A stretch of 64,000 nucleotides of DNA. Source: Dipteronia dyeriana. Lineage: Eukaryota; Streptophyta; Magnoliopsida; Sapindales; Sapindaceae. Below are positions 43,580 to 55,731 of this stretch, piece after piece. The stretch lies in the NCBI GenBank assembly GCA_032871835.1, contig CM065296.1, forward strand, positions 50,311,288 through 50,375,287, in the 5' to 3' direction. The notes beneath the pieces were generated by a model that worked only from the letters and a program-made list of their open reading frames with translations, was not told where the DNA came from and did not search any database. Every line of letters begins with the position of its first letter. Position 1 is the first letter of the stretch. The position numbers and the translations under genes are program-made.

Positions 43580-43600
43580 ATTGGCGATAGAAGGAAGGGG
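43580..43600 (+). other. Gyp1 primer-binding site region
   Basis: ATTGGCGATAGAAGGAAGGG just after the LTR. The same layout occurs in Gyp2 (ACTAGTGCTAAAAGGAGGG at 58367), and both resemble the TGGCGCTAGAAGGAGGG form common next to Tat LTRs. The priming tRNA is not identified. Confidence 0.6.
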
Positions 43601-43624
43601 TTGAACCTTCGATCTGTTTAAGGA

Positions 43625-45480
43625 ATGACTGGTAGTGGCAGTAAGGACAGTTCTAAGGACATCCAAAAATCTTCAAATAATGCTCATATAGGTGTAACCA
43701 CTCAAGATCCCACTACAACCACCAAGAGCCAACCGATATCCCTATATGGCATCCAACAAGTTCCACCTACCAGTGAGAACGTAGCACGTCACTTCCGTGA
43801 CGTGTTGCAACAATTGCTGACAGTTACGGCGTAAGAAGGAATAGATCTATTGGCGGCAGGAGAGGAACATCCGCCAAACCCTCCATCACCTCTAGACTCT
43901 GATCGATTGTGATTGGCCGGAAACCAGAGGCGTTGACGACTGTTAGAAACTCAGATCCTGTCAACCATACTAGGGGTATGGCATATAACCATGACAAGGA
44001 TCATGAAACACCCATAGAAGAACGACCTCACCAAAGACGAAGCCACGGTCAAGCAGACCATGACAGGCACCGTAAATACGACCGGTGAAGAGATCGTTCA
44101 TCATCAGAAGACAGTGACCGTCACCATCGTAAATATCATCAAAAAATCACACGCCCGTAAGGGTTAGCCCATGAGACTCAAAGGCAAAATGAAGAGGATA
44201 TAATGACCGATATGACAGTCACATGACAGGTCGATCATCAGAGAGAGCCGGTGGATGAAAGAGATGTCATAATTCGGAGCCTAACCCAAGAAGTCAAGAA
44301 CAACAGACGTCAAATTGACGCGCTTATTAGGCGATATGGATAGAATGAGCTGTCTGACGATGATTCTGATAGCCATTTTACTAGAAACATTCTGTGAACA
44401 CCATTCTCGGAGAGATTCAGGATGCTGCACGTGGAATAGTTCAAAAAGGATACAGAAGCTTAAGAGCATGTCAGACGGTATAAGAGTGCCATAGCCCAGT
44501 ATGCGCACAATGACCCTTTATTGTGCCTTAACTTCCCATAAACACTCGGGGATATAGGTTCAAGATGGTTTAGAAGATTGCCTCCGGCAAGTATTGGGAG
44601 TTTCAGCGAGTTGAGCAGAAGCTTCTGAAGACAATTTCTAGGGAATGTACATAGGAAATATTCAGTGGCTTACTTTTGTCAGATGTAAAAAGGGAAAGAC
44701 GAGTCGCTAAACAAGTATCTAGGAAGATTCGGCCAGGTGGTCTCAAAAATTGGCAGCGCAAATGATGAAGCAATAATCGTTGCATTCATAAATAACTTGC
44801 AGAATGGGCAGTTGTCTTTGACCTAAGAAGGGCTCGTCTAACTAGATATGCAGATATGATGGATATGGCAGGCGGATACGCTTTGGCAGAAGAAGAAGAG
44901 TTGGAAACATGAGGCAGTTACATGCATGAGGGGAGACCCGAATAAAAAATGCTGAGTCAAAGTCGCAAAACCATTAAGGGAAACGAAAAGGAAATAGCAA
45001 AGAGAGGATCAAAGATGGGGGAAATGGACGTAATACTGACCAAACCGTAGAAAAATTTCAAGGAAAGTATGCGAACTACACCCCGCTTCGAAAAAGATAA
45101 GAAGAGATCCTGGCAATACTAGAAGAGAAGAACCTGATGAAGGAGCCATATCGGCAGTTGCAATTTGCTCGGTGAGACCCGATGAAATACTATAGGTTCC
45201 ATAAGGAAACCGGTCACAAAACCTCCAAATGTTACCAGCTCAGACTATATAGAAACCCTCATCCGAGAATGACATCTGCAAGATATAATCCTGAAGAAAG
45301 ATGAATAGTCTGAAACTCAGAAAGAAACCAAGACGGGAGATCATAATTCTGGTCAGAATAAAAGGGCCTGTCCCGAGGCGAATGAAGTGATACAGACAAT
45401 CTTCGGAGGACAATCAACTGGGAAAAGTACCCGAGAGCGGACTCAGAAAATCCAAGAAGCAGTGGAAACAAGATAGAATT
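43625..45480 (+). pseudogene. Gyp1 gag
   Basis: ATG at 43625 starts a 69-codon piece (MTGSGSKDSSKDIQKSSNNA) before the first stop. Basic Arg/Ser/His-rich text follows (about 43990-44200). The capsid core is near 44420-44830: EHVRRYKSAIAQYAHNDP, TLGDIGSRWFRRLPPASIGS and NKYLGRFGQVVSKIGSANDE, a Retrotrans_gag pattern. Around 45180, KYYRFHKETGHKTSKCYQL is the zinc-knuckle-like end. Several stops and shifts. Confidence 0.83.
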
Positions 45481-45955
45481 TCAACGTTAACTCTATCGAG
45501 CCTGATCGAAAGAAAATAAAGGAAGGATGGGACCCGATAATATTCACTAAAGCTGACTCACATGGGGTCGACGTCCGACCGAACGACGCTTTCTTCTTTA
45601 ATGCCCGAATTTACCATAGAGAAGTCAAGAGAATTTTAGTGGACAATGACAGCTCGATAGACATCCTTTATGTGGCTATTTATGATCAGCTCAGATTGGA
45701 TCGAAAGGACTTGCAACCTTTCCATACCCCACTAAGAGGATTCGGGGGAGTTGAGGTTAGGTCTCTCGGTACTGCGAAGCTACCCGTGAAGATTAGAGTA
45801 GCTCCTTGCTAGAAAACAGTGTTACTCGACTTTGTGGTTTTAGATCTGGACAATTGGCCTTATAATAAGTTACTAGGTCGACCTTTATTGAACAAAACAA
45901 AGGCGGTAACAACTACCTACGCCCTGATGATCAAGTTCCTGACTGAATGGGGGTA
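45481..45955 (+). pseudogene. Gyp1 protease
   Basis: WDPIIFTKADSHGVDVRPND leads into ILVDNDSSIDIL (Val codon at 45639), where the family has VDNGSSADIL: the catalytic Asp is kept and the Gly is Asp. LRGFGGVEVRSLGT and NKLLGRPLLNKTKAVTTTYA finish the fold. One stop lies within it (after VAPC). Confidence 0.83.
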
Positions 45956-46960
45956 GGAATTATCAAGGAGTCACAAGAGATAGCTAGAAGAGCTAATCTC
46001 TTAGTTTACAAATACATAAATAATAATGAACACAAAGTATGCACCTTAGCTCAACCAGATCAGATCAAGCAAGTAGAATCACTGTTGTTCGAGTTTGATC
46101 CAAGAGAAGAACCAGAAACATCAAATAGTGAACTAACAGAGGAGGTGATCTTAAAGGAAGATGAGCCGAATAAGAAGGTCAAAATTGGAGCTAATTTAGA
46201 AGAAAAGGTCAAGCAAGATCTTATCGATTTGCTTAGATAATACAAAGATGTGTTCCCATGGAGTCATGAAGACATGGTGGGGATAGACGCACTAATAATA
46301 TCACATCACTTAGCAGTGGATCCAAATGCGAAACCTGTAATACAAAAGAGAAGATCTTTCAACCTCGAAAGAAGGCGAGCAATTAAGCAGAAGGTGGAGA
46401 AGTTACTCACTGTAGGGGTCGATCAGAGTAATCAACTATCCTCAGTGGGTAGCAAATGTGGTTTTGGTCCAAAAGAAGAATGGCCAATGGAGAATGTGCA
46501 TGGACTTCACAGATTTGAACAAAGCATACCCAAAAGACAGTTTTCCACTCCCGAGAAAATACCAACAGGTCGATGCTACATCAGGACATGAATTACTCAG
46601 TTTTATGGATGCTTAGTCGGGATACAATCAGATCTGGTTGAATAAAGCTGATGAAGAAAAAACAGCATTCACGATCGATCAGGGCATCATTGTACAGGCA
46701 TCATTGTACTGTTATACAGTGATGCCCTTTGGGCTAAAAAATGTTGGGGCAATATATCAAAGATCAGTCAATAGGATCTTCGCTTGCCAAATAGGAAGAA
46801 ACATGGAATTTTACATAGATGACATGTTAACCAAAAGTATCTCGACATACGAACATGCTTCGGACCTACGCGAAACGGTCGATATCCTGAGAAGGTATCG
46901 GATGAAGTTAAATCTGAAAAACTGCCTATTTGGGGTTCCTTAGGTTCCAAGTTCACCAGA
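45956..46960 (+). pseudogene. Gyp1 reverse transcriptase
   Basis: After a linker (EVILKEDEPNKKVKIGANLE) the RT begins [20 protein letters not shown] and [21 protein letters not shown] frameshift breaks the [13 protein letters not shown] block near 46480. The piece 46638-46943 contains YTVMPFGLKNVGAIYQRSVN and YIDDM at 46812-46826, an accepted variant of the YVDDM active site. LNLKNCLFGV closes the palm. Damaged, but all RT blocks are identifiable. Confidence 0.88.
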
Positions 46961-47540
46961 GGGGGATCGAAGTAAATCCCGAGAAGATCCAAGCCCTTCA
47001 AAAAATGAATTCACCAAGGACATTAAAAGAGGTACAATGCCTGACGGGATGCTTAGCTTCCCTAGGCAGATTCATTTTGAAGACCACAGATAAATGTGCT
47101 CCTTTTTTTAAAGTGATCAAAAAGGGGAAAAGACTTGAATGGAATGAAGAGTGTGAATAGGCATTCCTGAAGATCAAAGAATGCTTAGGACAGGCTCCCA
47201 TCCTCTTAAAACCTAAAATGGGAGAAGTATTTCACCTGTACTTATCCCTTATAGAGCTAGCAGTAAGCTCGGTTATACTCAGGACAGAAGACAGGATACA
47301 GTGGCCGGTATACTATACCAGCAAGGCTCTTATTCCGGTTGAAACTAGTTATTCACAGGCAGAAAAAATGGCATTAGCGTTGGTTTCGGCAACAAGAAAG
47401 TTGAGGCCATACTTTCAGACACATACAATCCAGGTTTTCATCGACTGCCCGCTTAAGAAAATTCTATAGAAGTCTGAGATTTCATGTAGATTAACTAAAT
47501 GAGCTATCGAACTAAGCAAATTTGATATTCAGTACATGCC
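46961..47540 (+). pseudogene. Gyp1 RNase H (first)
   Basis: The connection QVHQRGIEVNPEKIQALQKM and LKEVQCLTGCLASLGRFI leads to FHLYLSLIELAVSSVILRTE, PVYYTSKALIPVETSYSQAE and KMALALVSATRKLRPYFQTH. This is the RT-linked RNase H of Gypsy elements. Stops lie near 47158 and 47467. The catalytic Asp residues are poorly preserved, which is usual in Tat elements, where the second domain is thought to take over. Confidence 0.83.
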
Positions 47541-48078
47541 TATAACATTACTTAAAGGCCAACCAGTGGCAGATTTCGTAGCAGATTTCACAGAACCAAA
47601 TATGGAAGCAAAAAGAATGTTGGGCAGAAGTTTCTCATGGATATTATATGTCGATGGTTCCTCAAACACTCATGGCAGCGGGGTAGGGATCATAGTATGC
47701 ATCCCAGAGGAAGATGACGTTGAATGTACCATGAGCTTCGATTTCAAAGAAATAAACAACAAAGAATAATATGAGGCATTGCTAGCAGAGCTCAGAGTTT
47801 GCATAGCTCTCGGAGCAGATGAGTTCGAGATATTCAGTGACTCACAGGTAGTCGTCAACCAAGTCTTAGACAAGTATCAGGCAAGAGATGAAGGTATGAT
47901 GGCTTATTTGGGCATAGCAAAACAAATCCTCCAAAAATTCAAGGAATATAGGATTGTTCAGATCCCTAGAGAAGAAAATGAAAAGGTAGATGCTTTGTCC
48001 AAACTAGCATCAACAATAACCACAATCAGGCCAAAGAATATCTCGGTTGCACATCTTCTCAGACCAAGTATAGTTTAG
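47541..48078 (+). pseudogene. Gyp1 second RNase H (aRNH)
   Basis: WILYVDGSSNTHGSGVGIIV, then EALLAELRVCIALGADEFEI, FSDSQVVVNQVLDKYQARD and REENEKVDALSKLAS provide the four acids (Asp, Glu, Asp, Asp) of an archaeal-type RNase H. One stop (near 47767) separates the first from the second. The presence of this domain between RT-RNase H and integrase is the diagnostic character of the Tat lineage. Confidence 0.88.
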
Positions 48079-49340
48079 CCAAAAGATTTTAAAGTCTTAG
48101 AAATCCGAACACCGTTAGACGGTCAGATGAATCAGCTAAAAAGGTATCTAGAGGAAGATATACTCCCTGAAGATCCCTTAGAAGCAAAAAGCATCAAGTA
48201 CAAGTCAGCAAGATACACACTGATTGGAGGAGAACTATACAAAATAGGGTTTTCCCGAACACTCCAAATATGTGTATCAAAGGAAGATGCACACCGGATA
48301 CTATAGGAAATCCATGGCGGAGTATGTGTGTACCATACAGGAGGCAAAAGCTTGGCACATAAGGTACTCAGGTAAGGTTTTTACTGGCTTTCTCTATTCA
48401 TTGATACACAACGATGTTCAGAAAGTTGCGACGCTTGCCAAAGGATCGCCAATGACATTTGGCAACTCCCAGAACACCTTAAAAGCCTCACATCCCCATG
48501 GTTGTTCGCCATGTGGGGCCTAGATTTAATTGGTCCAATACCGACAGAAACAGGGGGTGGAGCGATGGACGCAATCATGGTTGTTGATTATTTTACTAAG
48601 TGGGTGGAAGCTAAAGCACTAGTTTACATCACGGAAGCAAACACCACAAAATTTGTAAAGAAAAATATACTCTAAAGGTTTGGAGTCCCAAATACTATTA
48701 TCTCTGCCAACGGCTCCCAATTCGAAAATAAAAAATTTAGGCAGTTGTGCAACGAGTACCAAATTGCAAATTATTATGCCACGCCTGCCCACCCTCAAAA
48801 AAATGGACAAGTTGAAGTAGTAAAAAAAGTCATCAAGCACACTCTCAAAGTAAAGTTAGATGCCAAAAAGGGCAGTTGGATCGAAAAACTTCCTGAAGTA
48901 TTATGGGCTTATCAGACGACAGTAAGGACTGTTACAGGAGAAACACCGTTCTCTTTGGCATTCAGAACAGAGGCTGTCATCCCGGTGGAAACATCGTATA
49001 TGTCACCTAGAGTCAGGCTGTATGATGAAGATCAAAATATTGATATGTTGTTACAAAGCTTAGATGAGTTAGAAGAAAAAAAGGAGAAGTCCCGAGTACG
49101 AAATGCGGGATACCAGCAAAGAGTGGCCCGACACTATAATTATCATGTTTGGATTATGAAGTTCCAGTTAGGGGATCTGGTGCTCAAAAAAGTATCGGTG
49201 AACACGAAGAAAAAAGTTACGGGCTTGTTGGCTGAAAAATAGGAAGATCCGTACAAAATTGAAGAAGTAGCTGGTCACGAAGCATACTGGATTGATCGAC
49301 CAGATGGAGGAACCCCGCCCATGCAATACCCAATATTTAA
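48079..49340 (+). pseudogene. Gyp1 integrase
   Basis: A scrambled zinc region (about 48230-48440) is followed by MWGLDLIGPIPTETGGG (first Asp intact), VVDYFTKWVEAKAL and FGVPNTIISANGSQFENKKF, where the second Asp of the usual TDNG is Ala. TPAHPQKNGQVEVVKKVIK keeps the Glu. The open frame 48745-49242 continues through TPFSLAFRTEAVIPVETSY into the C-terminal region and stops at LLAEK; text after the stop (DPYKIEEV) shows the original end lay further on. Confidence 0.87.
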
Positions 49341-50185
49341 AGATCTTCTACCCTTGAATTTGTTTTTATTTTTATTTTTTAGTCATGATGTTTTTATTTA
49401 TTCTTAGCAATCCCCTGAGATTTCTATATTGTTAGTTTTGTAGTTATGAATAAAAGACCGACACGGATTCCAGAAATCTGATCATATGATAATAAGAACA
49501 TATGAAAAAAATTAACATATGATAACGACATGAAACTGCATGAGATAAAATGTACGGGTCCATTAATTTAGCAAAAATCCTGAACGGACGGAGAAGCTTA
49601 AAGGAGCATGTCAGCCGAGCCAGGTTAGCCAATACCTTAGCCAAAAGGTAAACCCGATGCACCAAATTTTAGAAAACGGCTCGGGGCACTGTCGGGAAAA
49701 TCCCGGTGAGTTGCACAGTTGTGTTAAGCAATTCAGAGCTTAACGATTCAACAAACCCTTCTGCAGAAAAAACTAGGAGACGTCCTCAGTGACTTACGCA
49801 AGGACTCGAACGTATAATCGTGATGAGCCTCAATGTAACATTTGGGTAGCAACCGAGTATAAAGCACGAAAACAAATCTACTTGCCTGTTTCGAGATGGC
49901 TCCATTAATAATATTTGTCAGCTAATAAGATATTTGGCACTTAAAATTACTAAAGCCAGTTTAATAAGATACTTGATGTTTAATATTACGAAGAAGTTAT
50001 TCGGTCCATGACCTTAGCCAGTTCATAAGACACTTGGCGTTTAAAAAGGGTTGCTCGGACAACGATATTGGCAAGTTAATACGATACTTGGCATTTTTGT
50101 AACAGGATTCGCAACAAAAAACAATCAAGCAAAATATGGAATTTTATTGATCCTACAGATTTTTACAAATATGCATAAGGTGGGG
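49341..50185 (+). other. Gyp1 spacer between integrase and the antisense gene
   Basis: No coding motif. Near 49900-50100 the phrase TTAATAAGATACTTG and close variants recur four or five times (GCTAATAAGATATTTGGC, AGTTCATAAGACACTTGGC, AGTTAATACGATACTTGGC), a loose repeat. Function unknown. Confidence 0.5.
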
Positions 50186-53096
50186 CTAAAGATTTGGAGC
50201 CTTTGTCGATGCTCGGATCAGGCACCATTTCGTATTCATGTATGAGACTTTCATTAGAAGGTCAGACAATTGTATCAACCGAATCATCAATCCACTTGCT
50301 GTAATCCATTCCCGAGACCGGTCCAGCGTTAGGATTCGATCCATCCACACTAGTTTCTTAACTGGCATAAAAATTTGAAAGAGAATGCTCGGACGGGACC
50401 TCCAAATACATAGGATGGGGATCTTTGCCTTTGCTATGACAATAGGCTCTCTACTCCTTCATTTGGATCTAAAGAACCTCCAACAAGCGATCCACATGAT
50501 TTTTGATTGATAACTCTTAGTTGGCTCGAGCCTTTTCACTCGCCCGATTCTTGACCTTGAAGAATTTGCCAACCGAGACCAACCCCAGTTGAAACTCCCT
50601 AAGGAGTAGAGCATCATAGGCCGGGGACCTCTTAAAATGATCAACCACTTGCATTTCAATTTCCTGCTTGGCTTCATTGGAAAGGGATTCAGCTATCAAA
50701 GCCTGGCGCTCAAGATCTTCAATCTGGCGCTCATAAGAAGACTTTGCTTGTTCAGCCTCTTGCTCGACCTGAAGCATTGACTCTTAGGTAATGGAGAGCG
50801 AGTCTTCCAAATATTTAGCCCCCTCTTCTGCAGCAGAGGTCCTCTTCTCGACCTTCATCTGTCTCGCCAAGCAACGATGTCAAACTCTTGGGCAGAACTC
50901 ACCTCCTTTTGATAAGCCACATCAATCTGAGCATGGCAATCCTCACTCTCCTTTAATTGAGCTTCAAGATGCCTAATACAATCAACTTGATGTTGTTGTG
51001 TCTAAATAAACTCAGCAAACTTTGTAACCATCTTCAGGGAAGTAAGTTAAAGATCTGAATTAAGGCATATTAGGATGAAGCTCGAGACAGAAGACTTACG
51101 TAAGTCGTACAATTAAAAATATTGAGTAGACGCTCCATAAGAGAACCATTCCTAAAGCGACTCCAATGGTCGTCACCAATAAAAGCCCAACCAGATGTCA
51201 TCATACTCAGCATATCTTGGGAGGTGGGATGCCTAGGGTTTCTCGAGGATCCCATTCCTGCATCCTCAACCTCAGAGGGCAAAGAATCTCTATTCAAATT
51301 TTCTAGAGTTTCCTCTCTTCCCAAAGGTATCTCAGCTTGAGCACTCGAGGAACCTCTACTGTCAACATCATCATCGCTTGAATAGACGAACGAAATGACT
51401 AAGGGAATTTTTTGAAAGAGGTCGAATAGGAGAATCAACTGCCTTCCTCTTCTCAGCTTGAGTACGGTGGAAGCCGATGTCAGATAAAGGATCTACCTGA
51501 TCCTCCGTGATAACTTCAAAAGATTCGAAAGGATTAGAGAGAGGACCAACCTGTTCAGCAGGGGGGGTTTACATCCTTCACCTATCAAACTAAGATCGTC
51601 AGATGTTACACACCAGGATGCTCTCTCTGCCTACCTTTATCCTCGAAAATCCTTTGGTCACTATCAAGTCCCATAGAGCCACTCGAACCACTTGATTCCC
51701 AGGTAATCGGCCGAACTATCTCTTCAGGAATATATTTAGGAACCTGCTCAACTGTCTCCTCGGAATCTTTATCCGATTCATCTCCAGGAGAAACAATCCC
51801 TTCTTCATTTTGACGAGAAGCCTCTTTACGACTCACTTGAATAATTGTTTTCGCATGGCGGGCTTGGGCTTCACAGACGATATCCACATCATACACTGAA
51901 TTCAAAAAAGGATGAGTTAAAAAGGCACTAGGAAAAATGACAGTAAAACCAACGAGAATAATCCACTTACAACGTCTAGGGTAAGCTGAAATTTGAATAA
52001 AAAAGCTGAGAGCAATCATCTTTTTCTCATAAAAAAGATAGGACCTACTCCTCTTCTGTAGAGTACGCACGGTCGCCCGAGCAAAGTTACTCAATTCTGT
52101 ATTAGTGAAGACAGGACGCGACTTGTTCCAGCAAGCAGGAGAGCAAAAGAAACAAGGAACCTTTAAAACTTCTCGATTTTCCCTGGCAGAGAGCTCGATC
52201 TCATGTCCTCAGTTTTCTCTAGTAAAAGACCAGCTATTTTTCCAACACTTATTAGAGGTAGGAAAACCCCATACAAAACCCTTCTTCTTGATGTTCAAGG
52301 AGATGTCGTTTCCCCAGTTCACCTTTGTCCCCTAAGAAATCCAGCTGTCTAGCTGGCTGGATAGAATAAAGTAAGTTCCAGTCTGACCAGATTGCCTATA
52401 AAAATATCTAATTTCACGAAGAGAGGGTGGTGGCAAGTTCATCCGGCTCCACATATGCCACATACACATCAGGATCCTATAGATGTTTGGGGCAATCCCT
52501 GCCTCAGCATGGAACCAAGCAATGAAAGGCCGGAGGGGAAGAGTCACACCACAACAGAGCATAGATCCATAAACTTGCTACCATTCCCGGAGCAGGGTTC
52601 CATGATGTCTTATTGCCAACAGGAACCATCAAAACTTAGTCGTCCAAATCAAATCGAGCACGATTTTTTTTTATCTCTGCATCCCTGACCATGTTCGATT
52701 CGGCATCATACACACTCGGGAAATTAAGAGAAAAGGGAATCCGAGAGGCACGATGCTCTTCCTCAACATCATTCTCTTTAATTATTTATCTCCCAATCTG
52801 AATGTCGCTTGAACCATGTTTGAGAACCGTGCGATTACTTCAGTGCTTTCCCATCCTAGATTGTAAAGGAACCCTGTGATGATCATAAATGAAAGACTTA
52901 GAGCTGGAAGAAGATTCAGAGTTAGAACTGAAATGAAAATCAGGATAAAGCCCGAAAATATCAACATTTAGAAAATAAGGCTCATCAGGAGTGGTTTTAC
53001 ACAATAATCTACGATACAAGAAACCAATTGAAGATCTCCACGCTCAAGCGCATTGAAAGCTATAACAAAAAGGCGATGTTATGAAATAGGATCCAT
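50186..53096 (-). pseudogene. Gyp1 antisense gene (aORF), degraded
   Basis: Minus-strand coding text runs against the element. Start candidate ATG 53094-53096 (MDPIS, then a stop). Open pieces: 52967-52782; 52562-52332 with PLRPFIAWFHAEAGIAPN and WSRMNLPPPSLREIRYFY; 52094-51606, ending in an acidic Ser/Glu-rich stretch; 51438-51070 (SSDDDVDSRGSSSAQAE); 50777-50517, a charged helical segment (EQEAEQAKSSYERQIEDLER) that looks like a coiled coil; and 50368-50186. The LRPF...AEAGIAPNIYRI text resembles the plant Transposase_28 / putative gypsy-type family found as an antisense frame in Retand-type elements. Its role is unknown. Stops and shifts make this copy dead. Confidence 0.72.
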
Positions 53097-53605
53097 CTAA
53101 ACTGACCTTGAAAGCGGACACAGAGAAATCAGAAAAAAGCTTCAGCGAAGAACTTAGATGAAACTATGTTTGAGAGATCCTGGGTTTTTTGCCTTTATTT
53201 TCTACAAAAATGAACGATATGAACAACCTCCTTCAGTTTAAATAAATCACTCAATGATCGAAAGGCACGAGACCCTAGGGCTTCAAGAAGCGGGAAAAAA
53301 TTGAAAGAATAAAAGGAAACGTTCGGTGATATAAACGACGTATCCGATAATCAACGGGTAGTATCTCACAAATGCTATTAGAGAAACCAAGCGATTAAAA
53401 GACACGTGTCGTGGAAAGAACTGACCAAGCCGTCAGGATTTCAAAACGTCATAATCATTGGGATTTCACGTGAAGGGACAAATTGCACATACATGGTCAT
53501 CATTAAAACACGTCATAAATGCTGCGAATTGTTTTACGAGTTATAGTTCCTATTCAATGAGACATTAATGAAGGACGGGATAAAAATTAGTTGGAGTTTC
53601 AAGCA

Positions 53606-53662
53606 ATTAAAATACTTCTGCCAACATAAATTCTACTCGGCAAAAGTATTTTAATAGGGTAT
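53606..53662 (+). repeat. Hairpin and putative polypurine tract before the Gyp1 3' LTR
   Basis: Arms 53606-53622 and 53639-53655 are complementary over 17 bases with one mismatch, around a 16-base loop. Only AGGGTAT separates the hairpin from the LTR. A classical purine run is not obvious, so the tract is either very short or eroded. Confidence 0.65.
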
Positions 53663-54503
53663 TGTTATATATATATTTAATTTAATGTACACGTCACTAC
53701 CAGGTAGGACAATCCCTTAAAAAAGATTGCTAGATGGGCATCCGAGCTGGCATCTAGAAGAAACCATCCAATACATTATAAATGAAAAAGAACTCGAGTA
53801 AGCCCGAACACAGGTACTCGGCATGTTCAGTTCTACTCGAAACAACACAGGAAGCCCGAAAAAAAAAGATCAGCACACGATTCACATACGTGAGTAAGCT
53901 CAAGAATCATACTCCAATACGCATCTGTATCAAAGAAGGAAAGAGTTTAGAAAGTTTCTAGAAGGATAAAACACCAAACAGGAAGCGAGTCCAAATCAGG
54001 CAACAACTTTATTATTCTAGAAGACTGTATATCGATTAGGAAAAAAATTCTAAGCAAACTGTGTAGATGGACTCCTACGAAGATTTAGGCTCAACCCACA
54101 AGATCTCCGAAACAAGAAAAAAGATAAAGACGACTTCAATAAGCAACCATTTATAATTAAATACAAATTATTTTTCTTACTTGTACAACAAGGATTAGGG
54201 TTCTATGCATGTATAAATAGACCCATAATCCTACTGTAAAAGAGAAGTGAGACAGAACGAATCATTAAAAAAAAAGAGGCAAGAGAGATCGAGTGGTGTA
54301 TTTCTTCGTTCAATAGTGGATTTGGTTTGGTTAGTCATCCAACCACCCGTGGACGTATCTCTGGTTATCAAAGATTTACCACATAAACTCGTGTCACTCA
54401 CATATCAATTACATTCTCTTTCTCTTTCTCTTTCTCTTTTGACAAGTCATAACCAAATCCAATGTTAGTGACTTTCTCATCCATCGAGAAATAGATGTCA
54501 ACA
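53663..54503 (+). repeat. Gyp1 3' LTR
   Basis: TGTTATATAT...GATGTCAACA, 841 bp, followed by ACTGG (54504-54508). It matches the left LTR with scattered changes, a roughly 24-base extra piece near 53890 and a 30-base extra piece near the end. GTATAAATAGACCC at about 54210-54223 is the matching TATA box. Confidence 0.9.
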
Positions 54504-54508
54504 ACTGG

Positions 54509-55647
54509 TAACAAACCTGAAGCATATTTAGAGACTGAGGCAGCAGTGGCATTGGCCTATGGAGTGACAGACTTGGGAGTCAAGGCACTGAGTGTCTGAA
54601 TGTATTGGTCCTTAGTTAAATTGGGCAGAGAGGCTTGAAGTTCCTAAAAAGTGGGATTGAAATCCACTTGATTTGCATAAGGGTTACCAAATGCTGAGTT
54701 TGAGGAATTTTGTCATTGCTTTAATGTTGATGTCATGTCTTTTCTTTACTCTTGGGATGGTCAGGAGGATATCCAATCAACTTGTAGCAGGTTTCCTTCT
54801 TGTGGTATATATCACCAGAAAAAGTGCACTGAAAAGGCTCCTTATTACGTGAGTTGTTGAATTGATTCCCATCAACTTGATTATTTTACCGACCACGAGG
54901 CATATTAGAATTCCTTCATATAGCCATGGCTGCTGTGTTTGACGGCATGGTGATAGTAGACCCTAACTCTCGCTATTTTTCCTCTTGGAAAACAAAAGCA
55001 TAGGCTTGACGGGATGAGGATAAAGGATTCATTAGTAAAATCAGACCTCTTGTACCTGAATACGACTCATTGAGTCCCACGAGAAACTGCATAAGTTTGA
55101 TACGATCATTCTGTGAACCACAAGTACATGTTACTGAATTAAAAGATGCTAGTTTATCCTATAAACCCTTCAATTTTGTGTAATATACCGCAACAGACAT
55201 CTAACCTTGCTCAATCTTGTAAATGTCCCGCTGAACCTGGAATATACTAGGAGCGTTGCCCAAAGAAAACCTTTCACGACGATCTTCCCAAATAGCACGA
55301 GGGGTGTTGCACGAAAGGACAAAATTGACTAACTTTGGTTCAAAGGAATTTAAGATCCATGAAAGCACCATGTCATTGCAACGCTGCCAAAGAGTATGCC
55401 CTCCAGGATTCGAAGCCTCATTAGGCTCCTTGACTTTTCCGGTGATGAAACCTGTCTTGTTCTTAGTGCTTCGAGAAATTTTCATAGCACGGTACCAAGA
55501 GTTGTAGTTGTCACCGTTTAATCATTTTGAAACAAGAAGAAGATCAAGATGATTTGAATGATGGAGGAATAAAGGATGACCAGGATGGCCAAAAATAATA
55601 GAGGATGAACCACCAAAATTTAAGGACTCAACATCATTTTCAGACAT
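54509..55647 (-). pseudogene. CopC gag
   Basis: ATG at 55645-55647 begins MSENDVESLNFGGSSS. LNGDNYNSWYRAMKIS and KNKTGFITGKVKEP follow, then CNDMVLSWILNSFEPKLVNF and the frame 55485-55201. This is the Retrotran_gag_3/UBN2-type gag of Copia elements. A degraded knuckle (KKETCYKLIGYPPDHPK) lies near 54790. One stop precedes LNGDNY and several follow the capsid. Confidence 0.86.
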
Positions 55648-55720
55648 AATGTTGAAAAAAAACAAGGAAGAAACGCAACAGATGCGTTAAAAAAAAAGAC
55701 AAAGGGCTAGGACTTATCGT

Positions 55721-55731
55721 GCTCTGATACC
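55721..55731 (-). other. CopC primer-binding site (Met-tRNA)
   Basis: GCTCTGATACC, the complement of GGTATCAGAGC, directly beside the LTR. Confidence 0.82.

Larger units (their letters stand above)
42799..54503 (+). mobile_element. Gyp1: full-length Ty3/Gypsy element, Tat lineage
   Basis: An 11.7 kb plus-strand element with LTRs of 781 and 841 bp and ACTGG on both sides. Domain order is gag, protease, RT, RNase H, a second RNase H (aRNH), integrase (Gypsy order, integrase last), then about 4.3 kb holding a degraded antisense gene. The second RNase H and the antisense gene mark the Tat lineage (Retand-like members). Stops and frameshifts are spread through all domains. Confidence 0.92.
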
